Positions 9,389-19,060 are shown, counted from the first letter of the stretch. The stretch is DNA of 64,000 nucleotides from Lusitaniella coriacea LEGE 07157 (GCF_015207425.1 NZ_JADEWZ010000023.1:20221-84220); one strand, 5' to 3'. Program-made: numbers and translations. The notes: generated by a model not told the origin, from the letters alone.

Positions 9389-10588
9389 TTATTTGACGGT
9401 TTGAATAAAATCAAATAACTGGTGGGCTAATTCTAATTTCGTGCAGGAGGGAATGGTTTGTTGTCGTCCCGCGCGATCGAGAAATACGGCTTCGTTGGTA
9501 TTGCTGGCAAAACCCGCCCCCGCGCGATCGATGGGGTTCGCCGCGATCGCGTCCAGGTTTTTACGCTGTAACTTTTCTAGCGCCGGTTTAACAATATCCC
9601 CGGTTTGGGCGGCAAACCCAATCAGCCGTTGGTGAGGGTGTTTCTTCGTTCCCAACTCCGCCAAAATATCCGGAACGGGTTCTAAGGGCAAGCAGTCGGG
9701 AAGCGCTTTTTTCGGGAGTTTGTGGGGAGTATAGCTCGCGGGTTTAACATCGGCAACTGCCGCAGACATGACAATCCAATCGGCTTTGGGAAGGCATTGT
9801 AGCATTGCTTCTCGCATTTGAGCGGCGTTGGCGATCTCCAGGATTTGAACCGGGACAGAACCTTCTAGGGGCGCGCAAACCAACGTCACAGATGCCCCGC
9901 GATAAAATGCCGCTTGAGCGAGTGCCAGTCCCATTTTCCCCGTTGAGGGATTGCCAATGAAGCGAACGGGATCGAGGAATTCTCGCGTTCCCCCACCACT
10001 AATTAAAATCTGTTTGCCGACTAAATCTCGTTTGCCTTGGGTATAGAGAAGGGATTGCAGGGCGAGGAAAATTTCTGTGGGTTCTGCCATCCGTCCGGTT
10101 CCCACGCGATCGCACGCCAATAAACCCGCATCGGGACCCACGCTATGATATCGAGGATCTTGCCGCAATTGCTGCCAATTGCGTTGCACCGCAAGCTGTT
10201 CCCACATTTCCGTATTCATTGCCGGGGCGAGTAATATCGGACAGCGAGATGCCAGAACAGTGTTGGTTAATAAATTATCTGCGAGTCCGCAAGCGAGTTT
10301 TCCCAGGGTGTTGGCGGTTAGGGGGGCAATAAGGAAGATTTCCGCCCATTCCCCTAATTCAATGTGTAGCGGGCGTTGGTGGGTGGGTTGCCAAAAATCG
10401 CGATCGCGGTAAGCCGGATGGCGACTGAGGGTTGATACCGTCAAAGGGGTAATAAACGCCGTGGCACTTTCTGTGAGGATAACGCGAACCTGCGCCCCAG
10501 CTTTAAAGAGAGAGGAAATAACTTCACAAACTTTATAGGCGGCGATTCCGCCGCCTATCCCGATTAGAACTCGTTTCCCTCGAAGCAT
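9389..10588 (-). CDS. coaBC: bifunctional phosphopantothenoylcysteine decarboxylase / phosphopantothenate-cysteine ligase
   Basis: CoaBC catalyses two successive steps of coenzyme A synthesis: ligation of cysteine to 4'-phosphopantothenate, then FMN-dependent decarboxylation. The N-terminal CoaC flavoprotein domain (about 1-180) shows [10 protein letters not shown], the PAMNTEMW substrate clamp and the active-site flap [12 protein letters not shown]. The C-terminal CoaB domain (about 187-395) has [24 protein letters not shown] and AAVADVKP. Length 399 is normal. The gene lies three bases downstream of the DUF2555 gene, so the two are probably one transcript. Confidence 0.96.
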   Translation of the reverse strand: MLRGKRVLIGIGGGIAAYKVCEVISSLFKAGAQVRVILTESATAFITPLTVSTLSRHPAYRDRDFWQPTHQRPLHIELGEWAEIFLIAPLTANTLGKLACGLADNLLTNTVLASRCPILLAPAMNTEMWEQLAVQRNWQQLRQDPRYHSVGPDAGLLACDRVGTGRMAEPTEIFLALQSLLYTQGKRDLVGKQILISGGGTREFLDPVRFIGNPSTGKMGLALAQAAFYRGASVTLVCAPLEGSVPVQILEIANAAQMREAMLQCLPKADWIVMSAAVADVKPASYTPHKLPKKALPDCLPLEPVPDILAELGTKKHPHQRLIGFAAQTGDIVKPALEKLQRKNLDAIAANPIDRAGAGFASNTNEAVFLDRAGRQQTIPSCTKLELAHQLFDFIQTVK

Positions 10589-10591
10589 CGA

Positions 10592-10807
10592 TCAGGCTTC
10601 GTCATAAGCTTCAATATCCAGCAGGTAGAGATAAGGTTCTACTAACTCTGAATTTTGAAACGCGATCGCGCGCAGCAGATGCCAATCGCCCAAAGCTTCA
10701 AAAGGATTTTCGTAATCATCTTGCTCCAAACGCAACGCCAACCGAGCAACCTCTTCGACGGTTACGTTTGCCAAATCTTGCTTAGAATTGCTTAAAGTTT
10801 GTGTCAT
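10592..10807 (-). CDS. DUF2555 family small protein
   Basis: This 71-residue acidic protein matches the cyanobacterial family DUF2555, recognisable from the C-terminal block FEALGDWHLLRAIAFQ followed by PYLYLLDIEAYDEA. Function is unknown. I chose ATG at 10807 because GGAGA lies about eight bases upstream; an upstream in-frame ATG at 10831 would add eight residues. It is the first gene of a pair with coaBC (three-base gap). Confidence 0.85.
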   Translation of the reverse strand: MTQTLSNSKQDLANVTVEEVARLALRLEQDDYENPFEALGDWHLLRAIAFQNSELVEPYLYLLDIEAYDEA

Positions 10808-10970
10808 CACCCCATCTCCATTGAGCCGCATTATTTTGTTTTGGCCCCCCTTATTCTAACCTGCTTCCTAGACCCCTCACCCTTGTTTTGCGACGAACTG
10901 TAACGATCGCGCTCTAACGCTTCCCATTCCCAGAAAAATTTATGTCATAAAAAGAGCCATCAGTCATCAG

Positions 10971-11012
10971 GGAATAGGGAATAGGGAATAGGGAATAGGG
11001 AATAGGGAATAA
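10971..11012. repeat. tandem heptamer array (GGGAATA)x6
   Basis: Six exact head-to-tail copies of GGGAATA lie in the 383-base gap between the DUF2555 gene and the next gene (10808-11190). The array is flanked by TCAGTCATCA on the left and a pyrimidine-rich TCCCCGTGTC tract on the right. A related array (mostly GGGAACA) with the same flanking words lies at 63824-63886. Confidence 0.9.
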
Positions 11013-11050
11013 AGTTTTAAAAAAGTTGCCCATTTCTCTCCGCGTCCCCG

Positions 11051-11120
11051 CGTCTCCGTATCCCCGTGTCATCAAAAGCGTCAACCCAAGTCACAATTTA
11101 AATGCATAGCAGCTTATTCG
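11051..11120. repeat. dispersed intergenic repeat, copy R3 (inverted)
   Basis: The stretch with CCCGTGTCATCAAAAGCGTC and AAGTCACAATTTAAATGCA is the reverse complement of the left part of the repeat at 6903. The shared 19-base block differs from that copy at no position. It lies upstream of the ICMT-like gene. Confidence 0.55.
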
Positions 11121-11190
11121 CTCCGGCATATCCCCAAACGAGATACATTAAAGACTCATCCTGCTGTAAAAATCTCTAAACGGAGTTTTT

Positions 11191-11874
11191 ATGGAAACCG
11201 TCTTGAGAGTTGGGCGAATCCTCCTATCCCTTCTGGGGTTAATTGCCGTTCTCATCCTTCTCCCCGCGATGGGATTGGGAATTGCAGGAGAGTGGCAAAT
11301 TGCATTTCTCACATTCAGTTACTTCTGTTTTTTCCTGGGAACCCTCTGGCGAGTGGTTCGCCACGGCAAGTTAGTCGAACGCCGAAACGATCGACAAATT
11401 CAACACCTCTCCGGGCAAATCGCTTCTGTTTTTGCCCTTTTTGGTTTATTGGGCGTACATTGGATCGCCCTTTATGAATTTTCCCAAAATCGTTCGGTTG
11501 GGGGCGTTGGGGAACAATGGCTGGGCGCAGCCGCGATCGCGCTGATTCTCATCGCTATTCTCCTGTCGCAAATTGCGATCCGAACCATTGGCAAATTCTT
11601 CGATCGCCTCTCGATTAAACCCGATCATCGACTCGTTACCCACGGTATCTATCGCTCGATTCGCCACCCCATTTATACTAGCTATATTTTATTGTTTGTC
11701 GGCTGGTGTACGATGTTGCAAAGTCCTGTGAGTTTTGGGTTGCTCTTTATCGTCTGTGTTGTTTGGTTTGGCAACCGTATTACCATTGAAGAAGAAATGT
11801 TGATTGAAAGATTTGGCGAAGAATACCAATCCTATTGTAAAAATACTAAACGTTTATTCCCTTATCTTTACTAA
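11191..11874 (+). CDS. isoprenylcysteine carboxyl methyltransferase (ICMT)-like membrane protein
   Basis: This 227-residue integral membrane protein has about five hydrophobic segments and the C-terminal SAM-binding signature of the ICMT/PEMT superfamily: HGIYRSIRHPIYTSY, followed by the EEEMLIERFGEEYQSYCK motif and RLFPYLY. Family members methylate lipids or prenylated carboxyl groups; in bacteria the substrate is usually unknown. The start ATG has AACGGAG nine to ten bases upstream. The next gene follows after 46 bases on the same strand but looks unrelated in function. Confidence 0.8.
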   Translation: METVLRVGRILLSLLGLIAVLILLPAMGLGIAGEWQIAFLTFSYFCFFLGTLWRVVRHGKLVERRNDRQIQHLSGQIASVFALFGLLGVHWIALYEFSQNRSVGGVGEQWLGAAAIALILIAILLSQIAIRTIGKFFDRLSIKPDHRLVTHGIYRSIRHPIYTSYILLFVGWCTMLQSPVSFGLLFIVCVVWFGNRITIEEEMLIERFGEEYQSYCKNTKRLFPYLY

Positions 11875-11920
11875 AGACGGTCTTAAAAAGTCTGTTAAAC
11901 TGTACTAAACCTTTAGATAA

Positions 11921-12493
11921 ATGACACAAGATAACCGATCTGTTCGATTAGAATTTGACCCAGATCGCGCCTATATCGCGATTACTTACGATGAAATGGA
12001 AGTTGGATTTTGTACTCCAGAATTTGCTTCTAGAATTGTTGAAACCTTAAACGAGAGCGAACAATTACGAGAAGATCACGAAACACTCACAAAAGCCCTA
12101 CAGATCGCCTGTATTGATATTCTCAAACGATCCGGAGGCGATCCGAGTCAAGCCAGCCGACTCATGCAACGGTATCTTGAAAAAGCCAAGCGCCCCGAAC
12201 ACGGCACGCGAGCCATTGCTTATATGCTGCGCGATCGCCAAAGAGAGTTAAATGTCAGCGATAAACAATTTGCCCGCTTCTGCGATTCCTATCGTTTATC
12301 TCCTCAAGAACTAAGAGATATTTATAGAGGCAAAGAGATTAGCGACGAACAACTCAAACTTCTCTCTAGAATCTTAGGGAGAACCGTTCAAGAACTAATG
12401 GAAGTCAGAGATGGTTTTAGTAATAATGAAATTGGAATGCTTGCGCGCATTCTGGGAACCTCAACTGACGAATTAGCAACGTTGCTAAAATAA
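11921..12493 (+). CDS. hypothetical all-helical protein with HTH-like repeats
   Basis: I do not recognise this 190-residue protein. Residues 1-40 form a short beta-rich part (VRLEFDPDRAYIAITYDEMEV) and the rest is helical. From about 110 onward the sequence looks like two degenerate helix-turn-helix units: SDKQFARFCDSYRLSPQELRD, then the SDEQLKLLSRILGRTVQEL and NNEIGMLARILGTSTDELATLL repeats. Those last two align with each other, so an internal duplication is likely. A DNA-binding role is inference only. The start ATG lacks a strong ribosome-binding site. The gene converges on the large GAF gene. Confidence 0.6.
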   Translation: MTQDNRSVRLEFDPDRAYIAITYDEMEVGFCTPEFASRIVETLNESEQLREDHETLTKALQIACIDILKRSGGDPSQASRLMQRYLEKAKRPEHGTRAIAYMLRDRQRELNVSDKQFARFCDSYRLSPQELRDIYRGKEISDEQLKLLSRILGRTVQELMEVRDGFSNNEIGMLARILGTSTDELATLLK

Positions 12494-12586
12494 GCCAAAA
12501 AGTCAAAACCCTTTAATTCCTTAGAACATTTCGTCTGAGGTTAATTTGAGTAGAGCGATCGCGCACTCGCTTCCCGTGCGATTCAA

Positions 12587-15427
12587 TTACAGGACTGACG
12601 ATAGCATCACGCCCACTTGATTATTGAAAATTTCCATATCTCGCCGATCGCGATCGTCAAAGCTAATTCTAAACTCCTCTGGTACTTCATCCCCCTCAGA
12701 AGCCGGAAACTCTCCCATCTTTCGCTTGTTCGCCAACTGAGTCACCGCCAGTAATTCGCCATTAGAATCCAATACGGGCATACACAGCAAGCTAAACGTC
12801 CGATACCCCGATCCTCGGTCGATTTTTCGCGCTAACTCCGCATCAGTCCGATTTTGCATATCGAAGGAAACCTCGACCGGTTTTTGCGTTTGTGCCACTT
12901 TTCCGGCAAAACCCGCCCCCAAAGGAATCCTAACCTCCTCTAGGGAGCCATCTTTTCGAGGGATTTGCGTCCACAACTCCTGAAACTCGCGATCGAAAAG
13001 CCACAGCGTACTGCGATCGGCATTGGTGAGTTTTTTCGCCGCCTGCACTACCTTCTGAAGAATCGCACTGAGACTCCCTCCCCCCTGACTAACGGTATTA
13101 ATCGCTTGATAGAGAGAATCAATTGCCTGTCGCTGTTCTTGAATCGTTTGAATTTCTTGATGGAATGTTTGGAACGCTTGGAGAATTGGCAATAATGCTT
13201 GCGTTCGTTGCGTTATTTTCGTTGCATCGGTGGGATTAAAACCGTTGAGATCCACCTGAGATTCCAAGGGGATTCCCGGTAAGAGGGGAGATTGAAATTT
13301 ATTAAGCAACCGAATCAACGCGATCGTTTGCCGATGAGAATTCACGATGGGAAATAACAAAATATTTTGCAAAGAATTCTGCTTCTTCCGATCGATCCCT
13401 GCATAGATCAAAGCGTCCTTCAAATGCTTAATCGGATTTTTGACTTTAATCGCGGGATTTTCAATAACTTTACGCGCAATTCCCCGATTCGATGAGAGAC
13501 TAATTTCTGTGGGACTTTCCCCTGGATTCTGAGCGATAAACGACCAAAGCTGCTGGGTATCTGGATTCAAAAAGAACAGATGGGCGTATTCGCACTCCAT
13601 ATACTTACTAATGGATGCACTCATAAATGTCAGCATATGGCACAGGGTTTCAGCAAAAGCATCCTCGCTTTGTTCGACCATTGCACTGCTGAAGACTGCA
13701 AGGGTTTTATGAACCGCTTCCTTCGGTTCGATAGTGGTCAGTCGCTTCAGTTGTTCGTGGGTTTGCACGAATTGAAGAATGACACCCACCCGTTGATTGA
13801 AAACCTGCATGGATTGGCGATCGTTTTTATCAAAACTCGCCTTAAAATAATTGGGAACTTCGGGCCAATCATCGGGATTGTATTCTGGGTGATTGCCAGA
13901 TTTTCGCTTGTTGACCAGTTGAGTGACCCCCAGCAATTTGCCATCGGGACTAAACACGGGCATACACAACAAACTACAGGTTCGATAGCGGGTTTGTCGA
14001 TCGGTGTTCTTGGCATTTTCCGCGTTGGGGTTGTCGTAGAGATCGAAGGGAATGATCGTGGGGTCCCCAGTTTTTGCTACTTGTCCGGCAAACCCGACCC
14101 CCATCGGACAGCGAATTTCGCCTTTTCCGGGAATATTCGTCCATAAATCTCCCCGTTCGGGATCGACCAGCCAAAGGGTGCTGCGGTCGGCATTCATCAA
14201 TTTCTTTGCCGCATTCATCACCCGTTGTAGGATGGCTTTGGTGTCTAAGTTCACCTGATCGAGAGAACGGGTTGCTTCGGCGAGAGCGGCGGTTGCTCTG
14301 AGCTTTTTGGTGGCTTTATAACAGGATTGACAGCTTTCCAGGATGCGTCGAATGGGAAGAACGCACTTTGCCAAACGCTCGATATCGACGGCGGTAAAGC
14401 CTTTGTGAGAGTTTCCCGACCGTTGGTGTTTGTTGAGGAGTTGGATGACGGAGATTAATTCTTGGCGGTCGTCGAGGATGGGGAAAGCAAGGATGTTTTC
14501 GGTTTGGTAGCCGTATTTTTTGTCGTATTCTTGAACGAGGCGCGATCGCGGATCTTCGTAAACATTCTCCCCAATATGAATGATCTTCTTACTAGACGCG
14601 ACCTGACCCGCAATCCCTTCGCCAACGCGCACTTGAATATCGAGAAATTCGTCCCCGTCGCTTTGCGCAACCAAAGACCACAGTTCGGTTTTTTCTTCAT
14701 TCAATAGGAAAATCGTCGTGCGGTCTGCACCCAAAATTTCCCCTACTTTCGCTGTGACATCTCGCAACACCTCGTACAAGGCTTGAGCGGCACCTTGATC
14801 GTCTTTATTGTTTTCCGCTTGCGCTAAAATGTCCACCTGGGACATCAGTAATTTGCGCTCTAAGTCCGAAAAGGTTTTGAGAAATTCATCGTCGCTCGGT
14901 TCGACGGAATCCAGCAATTCTTGTAGGGTTTTATCGACCCATTCCAGGTCAAAAACCGAAGCATAAAACCAGTTATGAACCTTCAGCTTGCCTTGTTGTT
15001 TGACCACCAACCCAATCAAGCGCAATTCCTTTTGTTCGGAATTACTCGTCGCGTTGATTTCTCCGTGTTGCAGGATTTTTCGATACTCTTTGAGGAGTTT
15101 AATATTCCGCGCTTTGGGTTGAGAAAGGCGATCGCGAATTGCATGAACGGGTTTTAATTCTTCTCTCTCTTGCCAATTATCCAGCAAATAAGTACGAATT
15201 AAACGATCGACCCATTCGGCTTCTTCCCCATCGGGAGGGGAATCGTCCGCCTCAGCAATCAGCCGACAAATCACTTGAGTGAGGAAGGGTTCTTTTCCCG
15301 TCCAACTAAGAATGGCAGCGATGAGTTTTCTGAAGTTCGTAGATTTTTCAGCTAATTCTCTAGCAATTAGAACGCCGCTATTGCTATCTTCCTGATGATT
15401 TTGAGAGGGGGGGGCAGTTAAACTCAT
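12587..15427 (-). CDS. four-GAF-domain sensor protein with AAA_35-derived N-terminus and no output domain
   Basis: This 946-residue cytosolic protein starts with the C-terminal winged-helix-like part of an AAA_35-type module (about 30-175: ILSWTGKEPFLTQVICRL, IRDRL, ELRLIGLVVKQQGKLKVHNWFYASVF). The P-loop half is missing. Four GAF domains follow, at about 215-360, 385-560, 595-750 and 775-946; the second and fourth are close relatives (STLWLVD/STLWLFD, GVGFAGQVA/GAGFAGKVA, SLLCMPV, VTQL.NKRK). In related proteins such arrays precede a cyclase, GGDEF or kinase domain, but here the protein ends right after the last GAF. No frame-shifted output domain is seen in the 90 bases beyond. Ligands are unknown. 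Confidence 0.88.
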   Translation of the reverse strand: MSLTAPPSQNHQEDSNSGVLIARELAEKSTNFRKLIAAILSWTGKEPFLTQVICRLIAEADDSPPDGEEAEWVDRLIRTYLLDNWQEREELKPVHAIRDRLSQPKARNIKLLKEYRKILQHGEINATSNSEQKELRLIGLVVKQQGKLKVHNWFYASVFDLEWVDKTLQELLDSVEPSDDEFLKTFSDLERKLLMSQVDILAQAENNKDDQGAAQALYEVLRDVTAKVGEILGADRTTIFLLNEEKTELWSLVAQSDGDEFLDIQVRVGEGIAGQVASSKKIIHIGENVYEDPRSRLVQEYDKKYGYQTENILAFPILDDRQELISVIQLLNKHQRSGNSHKGFTAVDIERLAKCVLPIRRILESCQSCYKATKKLRATAALAEATRSLDQVNLDTKAILQRVMNAAKKLMNADRSTLWLVDPERGDLWTNIPGKGEIRCPMGVGFAGQVAKTGDPTIIPFDLYDNPNAENAKNTDRQTRYRTCSLLCMPVFSPDGKLLGVTQLVNKRKSGNHPEYNPDDWPEVPNYFKASFDKNDRQSMQVFNQRVGVILQFVQTHEQLKRLTTIEPKEAVHKTLAVFSSAMVEQSEDAFAETLCHMLTFMSASISKYMECEYAHLFFLNPDTQQLWSFIAQNPGESPTEISLSSNRGIARKVIENPAIKVKNPIKHLKDALIYAGIDRKKQNSLQNILLFPIVNSHRQTIALIRLLNKFQSPLLPGIPLESQVDLNGFNPTDATKITQRTQALLPILQAFQTFHQEIQTIQEQRQAIDSLYQAINTVSQGGGSLSAILQKVVQAAKKLTNADRSTLWLFDREFQELWTQIPRKDGSLEEVRIPLGAGFAGKVAQTQKPVEVSFDMQNRTDAELARKIDRGSGYRTFSLLCMPVLDSNGELLAVTQLANKRKMGEFPASEGDEVPEEFRISFDDRDRRDMEIFNNQVGVMLSSVL

Positions 15428-15925
15428 GACATAACTCGGTGCGAGCGTATCAGTCCTTGATTCATTTCAGACTATCACAACAGCCCCTTGACGGAGTGTT
15501 TTTTATAGTAAGCGTTCAGCGTTTAGCTTTTGGAGATCGGTACATATTCCTATTTGAAGCTTTATCGAACTTTTGATTGACAAAAATAAATAGATGTGCA
15601 ACAAGTCTGCTGGTTTCGATCGCGCGCCGTCCAAAAAAAAACTCAAGTCCAGCAAGAGCAAGCTTTTCAGTGAAAATATTTAGGGCGGCGCGATCGCGCT
15701 TAAACATAGAGCAAAAACAATCCCGTGCTAATTATTCGTTGAAGTTGTTTACGAACCTATGTCTGAGACCAATTCCCAATGATGTTGCATCAAATATATT
15801 CCGCTATTACGTCCATATCACCTATTTATTTAGTGCAGGCTATCTGAGAATTGGTATGAGGAAATTATCCAACGTGGGATACTCTAAATTGAGATCGTGT
15901 TTTTCCAACACAAAAAAGAGAACAG
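15428..15925. other. gene-free stretch, AT-rich
   Basis: These 498 bases between the GAF gene and the SUKH-like gene contain HIP1 sites but no convincing gene. A plus-strand open frame (15577-15951) and a minus-strand one (15516-15707) lack recognisable domains and ribosome-binding sites. The minus-strand frame could be old coding debris. Confidence 0.5.
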
Positions 15926-16411
15926 ATGGTGGATTTACAGTCAAAGATTAGATTAATTCTGTCGAGCAGAATTGATGAACTAAATGGCAGGAGAATAACT
16001 CATAAGGAAGCTGAGAAATTAAAGAAAACTTTTAGTAAACTGATTCCAAACTGGTTTATAAATATCCTATTTGATTTCCCACTAATAGGTTGCGACTTTG
16101 AGTTATCTGAAGATTTAGATATTTCTGAATTAGGGGTTGGGATGCAATGGATGAGTGCTGCCGACACTATCTGGGAGTCAACCGAGGCCTATCCAGGTAT
16201 AGCTGCTGTATTAGTTGGGTATCTTCCTGTTGGAATGTGTACGTATGGCTCCGGAGATCCTTATTTCCTCAATACCAAGGATATCGCTCTCCCATTAGTT
16301 CGTATTCCTCACACTGCTCTTGACAAAAACGGCAAACTAATTGAAGAAGATATAGAATTAGTCTGTTCTAATCTATCTAATTTCTTTGAAATAGTAGAAA
16401 TAGAGCAGTAG
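15926..16411 (+). CDS. SMI1/KNR4 (SUKH) superfamily-like protein, orphan immunity candidate
   Basis: This 161-residue protein has the C-terminal features of SUKH proteins: a hydrophobic strand (AAVLVGYLPVGMC) leading to the GSGDPYFLN turn, a following PLVRIPH strand, and a final amphipathic helix (VCSNLSNFFEIVE). SUKH proteins often neutralise polymorphic nuclease toxins. No toxin gene is adjacent. The gene is more AT-rich than its neighbours and lacks HIP1 sites inside, while both flanks have them, which is compatible with recent acquisition. The start ATG has only a weak AAGAGA upstream. The family assignment rests on pattern recognition. Confidence 0.6.
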   Translation: MVDLQSKIRLILSSRIDELNGRRITHKEAEKLKKTFSKLIPNWFINILFDFPLIGCDFELSEDLDISELGVGMQWMSAADTIWESTEAYPGIAAVLVGYLPVGMCTYGSGDPYFLNTKDIALPLVRIPHTALDKNGKLIEEDIELVCSNLSNFFEIVEIEQ

Positions 16412-16606
16412 AATTATAAAACTCAGGCAATGAAAAGAGAATATTGTCGCGATAGATGCAATCGCGATCGCGCTTCCCTGGATTTTGGTACATTATCAAA
16501 TGGTATCCTCGGAAGCGTTGTATTTGCCCTTTGCCAGAAAAAAAGGCGATCGTCAAACCAATTCAGGTAAAATTCTTAGTCTCACTCAGTCCTTATCGGT
16601 AGAAGC

Positions 16607-18064
16607 ATGGCATCCATCCGCGAATTGCACAAACAGCTCGTTCGTAAAGAGCGCACCGCCGTTGAAATTACGACCGAAGCCTTAGAGCGAATTCAGGCGC
16701 TAGAACCTAAATTACACAGTTTCTTGCACGTTACCGCCGATTATGCCCTGGAAACTGCTAGGCAAGTAGACGATAAAATTGCTGCGGGGGAAACCATCGG
16801 GTTACTTGCGGGGATTCCCGTGGGAATTAAGGATAATATGTGTACCCAAGGCATTCCCACCACCTGCGGGTCGCGAATTTTAGAAAATTTTGTCCCCCCT
16901 TACGAATCCAGCGTCACCCAAAAGCTGAAAACAGCAGGGGTTGTGATGGTGGGGAAAACGAACCTCGATGAATTTGCAATGGGGAGTTCGACGGAGAATT
17001 CCGGCTATCAGGTGACCGCAAATCCTTGGGACACCTCGCGAGTTCCAGGGGGGTCTTCTGGGGGGTCTGCGGCGGCGGTAGCGGCGGAAGAGTGCGTAGT
17101 TGCGTTGGGTTCTGATACGGGAGGTTCGATTCGTCAACCCGCTTCCCTGTGCGGCGTGGTGGGGATGAAACCCACTTACGGCTTGGTGTCTCGCTATGGA
17201 TTGGTTGCCTATGCGTCGTCTTTGGATCAAATTGGCCCTTTTGCGCGGACGGTAGAAGATGCAGCAATTTTGTTGGGCGCGATCGCGGGGTACGATCCCA
17301 AAGACTCTACGAGTTTGAATGTGGAAATCCCCAACTATTGGAAGCTCCTACAGCCCAATTTCGCGCCACGGGGTCGCTTGCGCATCGGCGTGATTAAAGA
17401 AACCTTTGGCGGCGGATTGGATTCGGAAGTGGAAGAAAAAGTGAAAACCGCGATCGAAATGCTGCAATATTTAGGGGCAGAAATCCAGATTGTCTCTTGT
17501 CCGACTTTTGGTTACGGATTGCCAGCATATTACATTATTGCTCCCTCTGAAGCCTCGGCGAATTTAGCCCGCTACGATGCGGTGAAGTATGGCATTCGTA
17601 CAGAGAAAGCGGATAATTTAGTTTCAATGTATAAGGCAACGCGCGCGCAAGGATTTGGAACGGAAGTCAAGCGGCGCATTATGTTGGGAACCTACGCACT
17701 TTCTGCGGGATATTACGATGCCTATTATCTCAAAGCGCAAAAAGTACGCACATTAATCAAGCAGGATTTTGAAGCAGCCTTTGAAAAGGTTGACGTGCTG
17801 GTTTGTCCCACCTCCCCCACAACGGCGTTTAAAGCGGGAGAAAAAACCGACGATCCCTTAAGTATGTACCTATCAGATTTAATGACAATTCCTGTGAACT
17901 TGGCGGGTTTGCCTGCGATTAGCGTTCCTTGCGGATTCGATAGCCAGAAGCTTCCCATTGGATTGCAATTAATTGGTAAAGCCTTGCGAGAAGATTTACT
18001 CTTGCAAGTTGCCCATGCTTACGAACAAGCAACGGAATGGCATTTTACAACGCCAAAACTTTAG
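16607..18064 (+). CDS. gatA: aspartyl/glutamyl-tRNA amidotransferase subunit A
   Basis: GatA is the glutaminase subunit of GatCAB, which converts misacylated Glu-tRNA-Gln (or Asp-tRNA-Asn) to the correct amide; cyanobacteria lack GlnRS and need it. The 485-residue protein has the amidase signature with the Ser-cisSer-Lys triad: lysine in [10 protein letters not shown], the serine-glycine loop [14 protein letters not shown] and the nucleophile in [13 protein letters not shown]. The N-terminus MASIRELH and the C-terminal LPIGLQLIG block are typical. gatB and gatC are not adjacent, as usual in cyanobacteria. The end overlaps only the non-conserved upstream extension of the next frame. Confidence 0.97.
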   Translation: MASIRELHKQLVRKERTAVEITTEALERIQALEPKLHSFLHVTADYALETARQVDDKIAAGETIGLLAGIPVGIKDNMCTQGIPTTCGSRILENFVPPYESSVTQKLKTAGVVMVGKTNLDEFAMGSSTENSGYQVTANPWDTSRVPGGSSGGSAAAVAAEECVVALGSDTGGSIRQPASLCGVVGMKPTYGLVSRYGLVAYASSLDQIGPFARTVEDAAILLGAIAGYDPKDSTSLNVEIPNYWKLLQPNFAPRGRLRIGVIKETFGGGLDSEVEEKVKTAIEMLQYLGAEIQIVSCPTFGYGLPAYYIIAPSEASANLARYDAVKYGIRTEKADNLVSMYKATRAQGFGTEVKRRIMLGTYALSAGYYDAYYLKAQKVRTLIKQDFEAAFEKVDVLVCPTSPTTAFKAGEKTDDPLSMYLSDLMTIPVNLAGLPAISVPCGFDSQKLPIGLQLIGKALREDLLLQVAHAYEQATEWHFTTPKL

Positions 18065-18093
18065 CGGGAAATTGGGAACTCAAACCGCAATTG

Positions 18094-18996
18094 ATGCAAC
18101 GATCTAACTGGTCTTCTATCTCAAACGCAATCTTGAAAATGGTATTAACTGTTGCTGCGGTCGGCGCGATCGCGTATGCTCTCATTTGTTTGGCTCTACT
18201 CAAGTGGCAAACCCGCTTAATCTTTGTTCCCTCTCCCACCATTCAAGGGACTCCGAAGGATCGAGGATTAGACTACGAAGAGGTTTGGCTCTCGGTTCCC
18301 ACCCAAAAAGAAACAGTCGAACGATTGCACGGTTGGTGGCTGCCTGCCGCTTCCCAGTCGGAAAATGTCCTATTGTACCTTCACGGGAATGGAGAGAACA
18401 TCAGTGCCAATATCGTGCAAGCACAGCCATTTCATCAAGCGGGGTTGGATATTTTTCTGTTCGACTATCGGGGGTATGGAAAGAGTGAAGGAGATTTTCC
18501 CCATGAAGAACAAGTCTATGAAGATGCACAGGTGGCACTCAATTATTTAATCGAGCAACGGGGAATCTCGCCCCAGAATATTATCGTTTACGGTCATTCT
18601 TTAGGGGGCGCGATCGCGATTGAATTAACTTGGCGCAATCCCAACCTCGCCGGATTGATTGTGGAAAGCTCTTTTACTTCAATGCGAAAAATCGTCGGGT
18701 ATTCCAAAGTTTATCGCCTCTTTCCTTCTGGCGTAATCTTGCATCAAAAGTTTGATTCCATTGAGAAAATTAAGTCTCTAAAAATGCCCCTTCTCTTGAT
18801 TCATGGAACCGACGATACAACCGTTCCCCATTTCATGAGTCAGGAATTATTTGATGCTGCAACAGAACCCAAGCAGTTTTTAAGCGTTCCCGATGCGGGT
18901 CACAATGACGTGGCAACCGTTGGCGGTTCGTCCTATTTAGAAGCAGTACGCGACTTTCTCCAGCAGGTTAAGCAGCCTCAAGGACAACCCCATTAG
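18094..18996 (+). CDS. membrane-anchored alpha/beta hydrolase (ABHD13/17-like)
   Basis: This serine hydrolase of about 300 residues has an N-terminal membrane anchor (about residues 15-40, MVLTVAAVGAIAYALICLAL). The core motifs are the oxyanion segment LHGNGENISANI, DYRGYGKSEG, the nucleophile elbow GHSLGG, the acid in IHGTDDTTVPH and the base in GHND. Relatives are thioesterase or lipase-like enzymes; the substrate here is unknown. I chose the ATG at 18094, 29 bases after gatA, rather than the frame-open ATG at 18037 inside gatA; no good ribosome-binding site distinguishes them. It may be cotranscribed with gatA. Confidence 0.85.
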   Translation: MQRSNWSSISNAILKMVLTVAAVGAIAYALICLALLKWQTRLIFVPSPTIQGTPKDRGLDYEEVWLSVPTQKETVERLHGWWLPAASQSENVLLYLHGNGENISANIVQAQPFHQAGLDIFLFDYRGYGKSEGDFPHEEQVYEDAQVALNYLIEQRGISPQNIIVYGHSLGGAIAIELTWRNPNLAGLIVESSFTSMRKIVGYSKVYRLFPSGVILHQKFDSIEKIKSLKMPLLLIHGTDDTTVPHFMSQELFDAATEPKQFLSVPDAGHNDVATVGGSSYLEAVRDFLQQVKQPQGQPH

Positions 18997-19037
18997 AGTA
19001 TCCCAAGAAAAAAGTTGTTCGATCGCGTCAGACAGAC

Positions 19038-19060
19038 GGGGAGCTGGGGAAGCTGGGGTG
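19038..19060. repeat. inverted copy of the CCCCAGCTTCCCCAGCTC intergenic tract
   Basis: GGGAGCTGGGGAAGCTGGGG is the reverse complement of the tract at 6121-6140 and resembles 63918-63942. It lies between two convergent genes. Confidence 0.6.

Noticed and set aside
12494..12586. Frame-shifted output domain after the four-GAF protein
   Set aside because: Reading the 90 bases beyond the stop in the other frames gives no kinase, GGDEF or cyclase motif, so the protein really seems to end there.
15577..15951. Plus-strand frame of 124 codons before the SUKH-like gene
   Set aside because: It has no recognisable domain and no ribosome-binding site, and its end runs out of frame into the SUKH-like gene.
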